A stretch of DNA of 64,000 bases from Lentzea albidocapillata (GTDB taxonomy: Bacteria; Actinomycetota; Actinomycetes; Mycobacteriales; Pseudonocardiaceae): positions 186,001-250,000 of the forward strand of contig NZ_JOEA01000004.1 of the NCBI RefSeq assembly GCF_000719115.1, read 5' to 3'. The position numbers were made by a program, and so were the translations under genes. Below, in pieces: positions 57,397-64,000 of the stretch; within the stretch, counting starts at the first letter, position 1; every line of letters starts with the position of its first letter. The notes beneath the pieces are model-generated. The model had not been told where the DNA came from. It was given only the letters and a program-made list of their open reading frames with translations, and ran no database searches.

Positions 57397-58221
57397 GTGA
57401 GAGTCGACGAACACGGCATCCGGCATGCGGCCGGTGAACCGGTCGCGATCGTGCAGAAGCCGATCCGCACGTGTGGCGACGTGCACGTCGTCCTGCCCGC
57501 CTACAACGAGGCCGTGGCGCTGCCGTCACTGCTGGCGCGGATCGCCCGTACCGACCTCGCCGACCGGATCACGGTGTGGGTGGTCGACGACGGCTCGTCG
57601 GACGGCACCGGCGACAGCGTGACCGGCGTGCACGGGCTCGACGTCCGCCTGGTGACCCACCCGGTCAACCTCGGGCTCGGCCAGGCCGTCCAGTCCGGAC
57701 TGCGAGCGGCGCTCGCGGAAGCCGCTCCCGAGCACGTGCTGATCGTCATGGACGCCGACGACACGCACGACCCCGGCGTGTTCCCCGCGATGCTGGCCGA
57801 GATCAAGGCCGGCGCGGACGTCGTGATCTGCTCCCGTTTCGTCGAGGGCGGCGACGACTCGACCGCGCCGCAGTGGCGCCGGTTGCTCTCGCGTGGCGCC
57901 CGCGTCGTGTTCGGCAAGGTGCTGCACTTCGACGGGGTCCGCGACTTCACCAGCGGCTTCCGCGCCTACCGGGTCAGCCTGCTGCGCCGGGCGACCGCGC
58001 ACTGGGGCGAGCGCCTGGTCGAGGAACGCGGTTTCGCCTGCATGGTCGAGCTCCTGCTCAAGCTCCGGCACTGCGGGCCGATCGTCAGCGAGATCCCGCT
58101 GCATCTGCGCTACGACCGCAAGCCCGGCGCCAGCAAGCTCCGGCTCGGCCGCACGCTGCGGCAGTACCTGCTCCTGCTCACGCGTGACCGCCTCGCGCCC
58201 GTGCCGTTCCGGAAGCTCTGA
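57397..58221 (+). CDS. GT2-family glycosyltransferase (dolichol-phosphate mannosyltransferase-like)
   Basis: This 274-residue GT-A enzyme has VHVVLPAYNEAVALPSLLARI, WVVDDGSSDGTGDSV, VNLGLGQAVQSGLRAAL and VLIVMDADDTHDP (metal DxD), then DFTSGFRAYRVSLLRR. These are typical of polyprenol-phosphate sugar synthases. It may make the lipid-linked donor used by the GT87 enzyme in the locus. GTG 57397 has GAGGGGG upstream. Its stop overlaps the next ATG (TGATG). Confidence 0.9.
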   Translation: MRVDEHGIRHAAGEPVAIVQKPIRTCGDVHVVLPAYNEAVALPSLLARIARTDLADRITVWVVDDGSSDGTGDSVTGVHGLDVRLVTHPVNLGLGQAVQSGLRAALAEAAPEHVLIVMDADDTHDPGVFPAMLAEIKAGADVVICSRFVEGGDDSTAPQWRRLLSRGARVVFGKVLHFDGVRDFTSGFRAYRVSLLRRATAHWGERLVEERGFACMVELLLKLRHCGPIVSEIPLHLRYDRKPGASKLRLGRTLRQYLLLLTRDRLAPVPFRKL

Positions 58222-59555
58222 TGCCCCAGCGCGTCGTCGTGATCGGCGGCGGCATCTGCGGCCTCGCCACCGCGCACCGTCTCGCCCGCGAGGGCATGGC
58301 CGTGACGCTGCTGGAGGCGAGCGACCAGCTCGGCGGCCTCGGCACGTTCTTCACCTCGCGGGGCCGGTCGGTGGAACGCTTCTACCACTGCGTGATGCCG
58401 ACCGACACGGCGTTGCTGGCGTTGCTGGACGAGGTCGGCCTGCGCGAGAGCGTCGGCTGGAACCCCACCTCGATGGGCATGATCGTCGAGGGCGAGCACC
58501 GCTCGTTCAACTCCGCGCTGGACCTGCTGCGGTTCCGGCCGCTGAGCCTCGTGAACCGGATCCGCTTCGGCGTGGTCTCGTTGCTGCTGCGCCGGCTGGG
58601 CAAGGGCAAGGACCTCGACGGGATGCGCACCGAGGACTGGCTGCGCGGCCTGTACGGCGACAGGATCTGGGAGCTGCTGCTCGCGCCGCTGTTCGGCGCG
58701 AAGTTCGGCGCCGCGTTCGGTGACGTGCCCGCGCTGTACGTGTGGCAGCGCCTGGGCCGCGAGAGCAACGAGTCGGTGCGCGGCTATCCGGCCGGTGGCT
58801 ACGAGAGCGTGATCGACGCGCTGAGGGCGTCCATCGAGGCGCACGGCGGCGAGGTCCGCACCTCGGCACCGGTCGGGCGGCTCGAAGCCGGCGAGGACCG
58901 GGTGCTCGTCACGCTGTCCGGCGGCGAGACGATCGAGGCGGACCACGCGGTCTCCACGGTCCCGCTGCCGGCGTTGCGGGCCATCGCGGACCCCGATCTC
59001 GTGCCGCTGCTGCCCGACGTCCAGCTGCCGTACCAGGGCGTCGTCAACACGTTGTTCTTCCTGCGCAAGCCGTTGTCCGGGCACTACTGGGCACCGGTGA
59101 TCCGCTCGGGCACGGACTTCGACGGCGTGATCGAGATGACGCCACTGACGGGTTCCGAGCGGTACGGCGACCGGCACCTCGTGTACGTCATGCACTACAC
59201 CGATCGCGAGTCAGCGCTGTACCGCGAGGATTCCGAGAGCATCGCCCAACGGTGGACCGAGCAGCTGCTGAGCCTCCATAAAGGACTCACGCCGGACGAC
59301 GTCGACGAGGTGCGCGTGTTCAAGGCGCCGTTCGTCGAACCGGTGTACCCGCTCGGGTATCTCACGAAGCGCCCGGCCGTCGAGGTGCCCGGCACGCGGC
59401 TGCTGCTCGCCACCACGGCCCACGTCTACCCCGACGTCACGAGCTGGAACTCCAGTGTCGAGCTCTCCGGCTCGGTGACGAACACGCTCCTGCGCGCCGC
59501 CAGGAGTTCCTCGCCCCAGGAGAACGCCGCATGGTCAGCAGATTCGGCGCGGTGA
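58221..59555 (+). CDS. FAD-dependent oxidoreductase, amine oxidase/UDP-galactopyranose mutase-like
   Basis: This 444-residue flavoprotein has the dinucleotide fold VVVIGGGICGLATAHRLAREGMAVTLLEASDQLGG, then RFYHCVMPTDTALLALLDEV, WELLLAPLFGAKFG, PAGGYESVIDAL and a C-terminal FAD segment with LLLATTAHVYPDVTSWN. It resembles protoporphyrinogen oxidase-like and UDP-galactopyranose-mutase-like enzymes often found in polysaccharide clusters next to GT2 genes. The reaction is not certain. It overlaps the lysyl-oxidase-like gene by 25 bases. Confidence 0.82.
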   Translation: MPQRVVVIGGGICGLATAHRLAREGMAVTLLEASDQLGGLGTFFTSRGRSVERFYHCVMPTDTALLALLDEVGLRESVGWNPTSMGMIVEGEHRSFNSALDLLRFRPLSLVNRIRFGVVSLLLRRLGKGKDLDGMRTEDWLRGLYGDRIWELLLAPLFGAKFGAAFGDVPALYVWQRLGRESNESVRGYPAGGYESVIDALRASIEAHGGEVRTSAPVGRLEAGEDRVLVTLSGGETIEADHAVSTVPLPALRAIADPDLVPLLPDVQLPYQGVVNTLFFLRKPLSGHYWAPVIRSGTDFDGVIEMTPLTGSERYGDRHLVYVMHYTDRESALYREDSESIAQRWTEQLLSLHKGLTPDDVDEVRVFKAPFVEPVYPLGYLTKRPAVEVPGTRLLLATTAHVYPDVTSWNSSVELSGSVTNTLLRAARSSSPQENAAWSADSAR

Positions 59556-60487
59556 TCGCAGCTCTGGCGATCACCGCGGTCAACCTCGTCTCCTCGCAGC
59601 ACGTCCAGGCCGATCCCGCGCCGCTGCTGCCCGACCTCCGCCAGGCGCCCATCGGCTGCCCCGGCGGCCACGACGGCTCCCCGTTGCTGTGCCGCGCCTG
59701 GGACGTGTGCCTCGTGGAGGACGCCTCGGCGCCGCGCGGCAAGTGCATGTCCCGCGGCGGCAGCGCACAGGCCGTGCGGCTGAGGTTCACCACCTCGATC
59801 GACAACGTGGGCGACGGCCCGTTGCTGCTGCACGCGCACCGCGACAGCACCGCCACACCGACGATGAACGTGCGTCAGGCCATTCAGTCCGGTGTGGACG
59901 GTTCGATCGCCGGGTCGTACAACGAGGCGCGCCGCGAGACCAAGTCCAGCGCCTACTACGAGCCCGCTCCCACGCACACGCACTGGCACCTGCTCAACTT
60001 CGAGTACTTCCAGCTGCGCGCGCCCGACGGCAGCGTGGTCGAGACGGACCGCAAGAACGGTTTCTGCATCGGCGACCGCTACACGGTGTCCGACCGCCTC
60101 CCGCGCCGGCCCGCCGATCCGGAGAGCCCGGAGGGCAAGCTCGCGCAGCGACTGGACGGTCACATGTGCGAACACCACAACCCGTCCGCTTTGGACGTCA
60201 TGTTCGGCATCTCGGTCGGTTCCGGCGACGACTACAAGCACGAGGTCGACTTCCAGTGGCTCGACCTGACCCACGTGAAGTCCGGTGTGTACGACGTCGT
60301 GAACGTCGTGAACTCCGACCGTGCATTGCTGGAGAAGAACTACGACAACAACGCGTCGTCGATCGCGATCTCCGTGCAGTGGCCCGGCGGCGCGGTGAAC
60401 CCGCCCGGCACGATCGACGAGGCGCCGTCGGTACGAATGATCCGCAGTTGTCCCGGCAAAGCGAAGTGCGCGAAGCCGAGGGGCTGA
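59531..60487 (+). CDS. Secreted lysyl-oxidase-like copper protein
   Basis: This 318-residue exported protein has a signal peptide (FGAVIAALAITAVNLVSSQHVQA) and a lysyl oxidase domain: THTHWHLLNFEYFQL with the copper-type His cluster, KNGFCIGD (quinone-cofactor region), and KHEVDFQWLDLTHVKSGVYDVVNVVN followed by NYDNNASSI. Eukaryotic relatives oxidise lysine side chains to cross-link matrix proteins. Here it is at the end of a polysaccharide operon and could modify amines in surface polymer or protein. A strong terminator follows 20 bases later. Confidence 0.85.
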   Translation: MVSRFGAVIAALAITAVNLVSSQHVQADPAPLLPDLRQAPIGCPGGHDGSPLLCRAWDVCLVEDASAPRGKCMSRGGSAQAVRLRFTTSIDNVGDGPLLLHAHRDSTATPTMNVRQAIQSGVDGSIAGSYNEARRETKSSAYYEPAPTHTHWHLLNFEYFQLRAPDGSVVETDRKNGFCIGDRYTVSDRLPRRPADPESPEGKLAQRLDGHMCEHHNPSALDVMFGISVGSGDDYKHEVDFQWLDLTHVKSGVYDVVNVVNSDRALLEKNYDNNASSIAISVQWPGGAVNPPGTIDEAPSVRMIRSCPGKAKCAKPRG

Positions 60488-60507
60488 ACAGTTTCCGAAC
60501 CAGCCCC

Positions 60508-60542
60508 AAACGGGGGTGTCCGCGCCGCGGACACCCCCGTTT
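60508..60542 (+). terminator. Strong terminator, 17-bp perfect stem
   Basis: AAACGGGGGTGTCCGCG is matched by its exact complement across a single central base (effectively a 7-base loop), beginning 21 bases past the lysyl-oxidase-like stop. It closes the polysaccharide operon. Confidence 0.9.
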
Positions 60543-60861
60543 GTTCTGTACCGGGACAAACGGGCGCGATGCGGACGCTTTACCACGTGGGCCACTAATC
60601 GCACAAACCTTACTCTGCGACACCATCAGCCGCCGCGCATAGCACACTCGTACGTGCAGACGCAATTACCCGCGAGAACAGTCGAAACGGTCAAGTCAAT
60701 AGACCGAGTGGTGCAATCTTCATCACAGCGCAGAGTGTCGCACGCAACCCCCTTGGCTCTTGACCTGGGCATGTGGCGGGTTGAGACAATTCACTTCGCG
60801 ATTCCACCCCGTCAGGATTGCGACCCGACCTGATTCCCCGGCCGATCAGGAGTGCCCCATC
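60543..60861 (+). promoter_or_regulatory. Promoter region of the prenyltransferase-tryptophanase operon
   Basis: This 319-base non-coding region is lower in GC than its flanks. A possible promoter is TTGACC (60760-60765) with GACAAT (60785-60790) after 19 bases, a slightly long spacing. AGGAG at 60848-60852 is the ribosome site of the TTG start at 60862. No clear operator dyad is seen. Confidence 0.45.
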
Positions 60862-61956
60862 TTGAGCGCGCCAGCCGTCTCGTTGCACGATTTCGCCATT
60901 GGCCAGTTACGCAACCTCCTGCGCGCCGTCGGTTTGGCGGACTCCGCTAATACGGCGACAAAACTGCTGGGTGAGGCATTAGGCCCCGGCTGCCGGCTGC
61001 CCCTCTCCGCAGTTCCCCATTGGCCCTCATTCGTCGCCGACGACCACTCTCCCGTCGAATTCTCGGTGGCTTTGGCCCAAAACGAACGGCCCGCCGTTCG
61101 CATGATCGTCGAGTCGCTCGCCGAGCAGCCCGGCAGGCAGGCCAACCTGGCCGCCGCGCTCGGCGTCCTGGACCGCCTCGCGGACCGGCACGACCTGCGG
61201 CTCGGGCAGTTCGACCGGGTGCGCGACCTGTTCCTGCCGGACGACCCGCAGGGCGCGTTCGCGTTCTGGTACTCGCTGATCATCCAGCCGTCGGGCACGC
61301 CGGGCGTCAAGGTCTACCTCAACCCCGAGGCGCGCGGCCGGGACAGCGCGACCGGCCTGGTCGCGGAGGCACTCGCCCGGCTCGGCCTGGACTCGGCGTT
61401 CCCCGTCGTCGCCGAGCACGGGCTGCGGCGCGAGGGGCTGGACCGGTTCTCCTTCTTCGCCCTCGACCTCACCGACGAGAACCGGGCACGGGTGAAGACC
61501 TACGTGTCGCACGACGGCGCGATGGCCGCGGACGTGGTGCGGGCCGCGGCGGCGACCCCGGACGTCGATCCGGCGCTCCTGGCGGACGTCTGCGAGCTCG
61601 CCCGCGGCGGCGACGGGGCGTTCACCCGGCGCCCGCTGATGTCGAGCTACACGTTCCTGTCCGGCGACACCGACCGGCCCAGCGGCTACTCCCTCTACAT
61701 CCCGGTGCGGGACTACGTGCAGGACGACCTGGAGGCCTGCGCACGCGTGCTGGCGATCATGGCGCGGTGCGGGCTCGACACCACGCCGTTCGTCATGGCG
61801 CTCGCGAGCCTCGTCCAGCGGCCGCTCGGCGACGGCGTGGGGCTGATCGCCCACGTGTCCCTGCGGCTGGGCCGGCCGAAGCCCGGCGTCTCGGTCTACC
61901 TGTCCTCCGAGGCCTACGACGTCACGCCACCCCGCACCACCGCACTATCCGTTTAA
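60862..61956 (+). CDS. DMATS-type aromatic (indole) prenyltransferase
   Basis: This 364-residue protein has the ABBA-fold prenyltransferase layout of bacterial DMATS enzymes: PVEFSVALAQNERPAVRMIVESLAEQPG near the first strand, GVKVYLNPEARGRD, FFALDLTDENRARVKTYVSHDG, PLMSSYTFLSGDTDRPSGYSLYIPVRDYVQDDLEA and KPGVSVYLSSEAYDV at the C-terminus. Arg, Lys and Tyr residues in these segments bind the diphosphate. It moves a dimethylallyl group onto an indole ring. TTG 60862 is the start, with AGGAG 9 bases upstream. The following tryptophanase gene indicates indole or tryptophan as acceptor. Confidence 0.9.
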   Translation: MSAPAVSLHDFAIGQLRNLLRAVGLADSANTATKLLGEALGPGCRLPLSAVPHWPSFVADDHSPVEFSVALAQNERPAVRMIVESLAEQPGRQANLAAALGVLDRLADRHDLRLGQFDRVRDLFLPDDPQGAFAFWYSLIIQPSGTPGVKVYLNPEARGRDSATGLVAEALARLGLDSAFPVVAEHGLRREGLDRFSFFALDLTDENRARVKTYVSHDGAMAADVVRAAAATPDVDPALLADVCELARGGDGAFTRRPLMSSYTFLSGDTDRPSGYSLYIPVRDYVQDDLEACARVLAIMARCGLDTTPFVMALASLVQRPLGDGVGLIAHVSLRLGRPKPGVSVYLSSEAYDVTPPRTTALSV

Positions 61957-61980
61957 CGCTGCACCAGGAAGGCCACCGCC

Positions 61981-63342
61981 GTGGAGCCGTACCGCATCAA
62001 GGTCGTCGAGCCCATTCCCATCACCACCCGTGAGTACCGGGAACGCCGCTACGCCGAAGCCGGGTACAACCAGTTCAACCTCACGGCGGAAGACGTCACG
62101 ATCGACCTGCTGAGCGACTCCGGCACCGGCGCGTTGTCCGCGGAACAACAGGCCGCCGGCATGCGCGGCGACGAGACGTACGCGGGATCGCGGTCCTGGT
62201 TCCGGTTCCGCGAGGTGACCGAGGAACTGACCGGGTACCGCCACATCCTGCCCGTGCACCAGGGCCGGGCCGCTGAACGGATCCTGTTCAGCGCCTTGCT
62301 GAAGCCGGGACAGCTCTCGGTCAGCAACACGCACTTCGACACCACCCGCGCGAACGTCGAACTGGCCGGCGGTGTGGTGCGGGACCTCCCCTCGCCGGCC
62401 TTCGCGGACCTCGACAGCGACGAGCCGTTCAAGGGCAACATCGACCTCGTCGCGCTCGAGGAGGTGCTGGAGGGGCCCGAGGACGTCGGCCTGGTGCTGA
62501 TGACGATCACCAACAACGGCGGCGGCGGGCAGCCGGTGTCGATGGCGAACCTCAAGGCCGTGCGGAAGTTGTGCCGCAGGCACGGCGTCCCGTTCATCCT
62601 CGACGCGGCCCGGTTCGCCGAGAACGCGTGGCTCGTGACGCAGCGGGAGGAGAAGTACCGCGGCCACAGTCCGCGCGAGATCGCGAAGAAGGCGTTCCGG
62701 CTCGCCGACGGCTGCGTGCTGAGCCTGAAGAAGGACGGCATCGTCCACATCGGAGGGATGCTCGGGCTGCAGGACACCGAGCTGGCCAAGCGGTGCGAAC
62801 TCCTGCTGATCGCCACCGAGGGGTTCAGCACGTACGGCGGGCTGTCCGGCCGCGACCTCGACATGTGCGCGCAGGGCCTCATCGAGGTCACCGACCCGCT
62901 GTACCTGCGCGAGCGCGCCGAGGCCACCGCGTACCTCGCCGACTGCGCGCGTGAGGCCGGTGTGGACAGTGTGCGGCCGGCGGGTGTGCACGCGGTCTAC
63001 CTCAACGCGGGCAGGCTGCTGCCGCACATCCCGCCGAGCAGGTTCACCGGCCACGCGCTCGCGTCCGAGCTCTACCTCGCGGGCGGAATCCGTTGTGCCG
63101 AGGTGGGTTCGCTCTACCTCGGCGACATCGACCCGTCCGGCGACCTGATCACGCCCGCGCCGTTCGAACTGGTGCGGCTCGCGATCCCGCGCCGCGTCTA
63201 CACCCGCAGTCACCTGGAGTACGTGGCGGAGACGCTGGCGGGCATCGCCAAGGATCCCGAGCGGGTGCCCGGCTACCGGCTCACCGAGGTGCCGCCGATC
63301 CTGCGGCCGTTCCGGTGCAGGCTGGAGCAGGTAAGGCCATAG
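61981..63342 (+). CDS. tnaA: Tryptophanase (beta-eliminating lyase)
   Basis: This 453-residue PLP enzyme has LLSDSGTGALS, PVHQGRAAERILFSALL, TNNGGGGQPVSMANL, FILDAARFAENAW and the PLP-lysine segment SLKKDGIVHIGG (K250/K251). It splits tryptophan, or prenylated tryptophan, into indole, pyruvate and ammonia; tyrosine phenol-lyase is the near relative. GTG 61981 has AGGAAGG upstream, 24 bases after the prenyltransferase stop. Prenyltransferase/tryptophanase pairs make 6-dimethylallylindole-type compounds in Streptomyces (IptA/IptB), the likely model. Confidence 0.9.
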   Translation: MEPYRIKVVEPIPITTREYRERRYAEAGYNQFNLTAEDVTIDLLSDSGTGALSAEQQAAGMRGDETYAGSRSWFRFREVTEELTGYRHILPVHQGRAAERILFSALLKPGQLSVSNTHFDTTRANVELAGGVVRDLPSPAFADLDSDEPFKGNIDLVALEEVLEGPEDVGLVLMTITNNGGGGQPVSMANLKAVRKLCRRHGVPFILDAARFAENAWLVTQREEKYRGHSPREIAKKAFRLADGCVLSLKKDGIVHIGGMLGLQDTELAKRCELLLIATEGFSTYGGLSGRDLDMCAQGLIEVTDPLYLRERAEATAYLADCAREAGVDSVRPAGVHAVYLNAGRLLPHIPPSRFTGHALASELYLAGGIRCAEVGSLYLGDIDPSGDLITPAPFELVRLAIPRRVYTRSHLEYVAETLAGIAKDPERVPGYRLTEVPPILRPFRCRLEQVRP

Positions 63343-63348
63343 CACGAA

Positions 63349-63383
63349 CTGAAGCCCTTGGCGCACGGCACCAAGGGCTTCAG
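63349..63383. terminator. Bidirectional terminator, 13-bp stem
   Basis: CTGAAGCCCTTGG pairs perfectly with CCAAGGGCTTCAG around a 9-base loop. It lies between the convergent tryptophanase and GTPase genes, 7 bases past the first stop and 12 from the other. Confidence 0.85.
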
Positions 63384-63394
63384 GAACAGCTGTG

Positions 63395-64000
63395 TCAGGC
63401 CATCACGTCGAGCCGGTTCATCGCGTGCTCGATCACGCGGACCAGCACCGCCTTGCACGACTCGCGGTCGCGGGCGTCGCACAGCACCAGCGGCACCGTG
63501 TCGGCGACGTCGAGCGCCACGCGCATCTCCTCCGCCGTGTAGGAGTGGCTGCCCTGGAAGCAGTTCACCGCCACGACGAACGGGATGCCCCTGCGCTCGA
63601 AGAAGTCGATCGCGCCGAAGCCGGCGTCGAGCCTGCGGGTGTCGACCAGGACGACGGCGCCGATCGAGCCGATCGAGAGCTCGTCCCACAGGAACCAGAA
63701 GCGGTCCTGGCCCGGTGTGCCGAACAGGTAGAGGACCAGTTCGGGGTTGATCGTGATGCGGCCGAAGTCCAGCGCGACCGTCGTGGTGGTCTTGCCCTCG
63801 ACGCCGTAGAGGTCGTCGATCTCCTCGCCGGCCTCGGTGAGCAGTTCCTCGGTCCGCAGCGGGGTGATCTCGCTGACCGCGCCGACCATCGTGGTCTTGC
63901 CGACGCCGAAGCCACCGGCGACGACGATCTTGACCGACGAGGGGACCAGGACCTCTTCCCCGCCCTGCCCGGAACCGGGCCGATCAGATTGCACGGACAC
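63395..64000 (-). CDS. Conservon (CvnD-like) GTP-binding protein
   Basis: This protein of about 201 residues has a P-loop (VVAGGFGVGKTTMVGAVSEI), TTTVALDFGRI (switch region with Thr), LYLFGTPGQDRFWFLWDEL (G3 variant) and VAVNCFQG (G4). This matches the MglA/CvnD GTPases encoded in actinobacterial conservons after a histidine kinase-like protein, a roadblock protein and a DUF742 protein. GTG 64000 is at the window edge, so the real start may be here or just beyond. The rest of the conservon should lie to the right. Confidence 0.87.
   Translation of the reverse strand: MSVQSDRPGSGQGGEEVLVPSSVKIVVAGGFGVGKTTMVGAVSEITPLRTEELLTEAGEEIDDLYGVEGKTTTTVALDFGRITINPELVLYLFGTPGQDRFWFLWDELSIGSIGAVVLVDTRRLDAGFGAIDFFERRGIPFVVAVNCFQGSHSYTAEEMRVALDVADTVPLVLCDARDRESCKAVLVRVIEHAMNRLDVMA

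Overview
The window is high-GC actinobacterial DNA. Frequent GTG/TTG starts, ATGA-type overlaps between genes, many TetR regulators, a NarL-type two-component pair, a conservon-type GTPase and an actinobacterial S8 protease point to Pseudonocardiales, perhaps a Lentzea/Saccharothrix relative; this placement is inference from gene content. No rRNA, tRNA, CRISPR array or replication origin is visible.

Layout. 1-8.4 kb: a secreted GH5 hydrolase cut by the left edge, a class A beta-lactamase, a PAP2 phosphatase, a TetR gene divergent from an MBL-fold/NTF2-like pair, and a histidine kinase/response regulator pair divergent from a secreted HbpS-type protein. 8.5-10.3 kb: an apparently intact IS200/IS605 element with tnpA, tnpB and a readable candidate guide. 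10.3-24.6 kb: mixed housekeeping and accessory genes, including an amidotransferase, a DUF4360 protein, a GT87 enzyme, an acyltransferase, an ECF sigma/membrane partner pair, tandem cupins, a fumarate reductase-like flavoprotein, trpF, a DeoR regulator, a P450, a secreted esterase and a subtilase with a structured leader.

24.7-37.4 kb is the most coherent accessory block and is centred on sulfur. A 102-bp inverted-repeat element precedes a LysR gene, a YeiH-type exporter and a cysteine dioxygenase. Then a TetR gene stands divergent from cysD-cysNC (synthesis of PAPS, the activated sulfate donor), followed by a DUF1214 protein, a sulfotransferase, an SDR and an SRPBCC protein. Matching TTGAAC-N3-GTTCAA dyads lie before cysD and before the DUF1214 gene, and the second site also has a KstR-like palindrome. 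No sulfate-reducing enzyme is present, so the PAPS is probably used to sulfonate a small molecule or lipid. A further TetR gene stands divergent from a P450-ferredoxin pair.

37.5-43.5 kb: a two-gene operon encodes a nucleosidase and a four-helix membrane protein that share a near-identical 25-residue motif, which suggests a homotypic signalling (conflict-type) system. Next come a NUDIX hydrolase with two NrtR-type operators, nrtR, an EF-hand protein and a TTG-start methionine aminopeptidase behind a 20-bp palindrome. 43.5-60.5 kb: a cell-surface polysaccharide locus with a 2-epimerase, deacetylase, Wzy-like, Wzz-like and Wzx-like proteins, glycosyltransferases, a priming sugar transferase, a mutase-like flavoprotein and a lysyl-oxidase-like secreted protein. 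60.5-63.4 kb: an aromatic prenyltransferase next to a tryptophanase, predicted to make a prenylated indole. The right edge holds a conservon GTPase.
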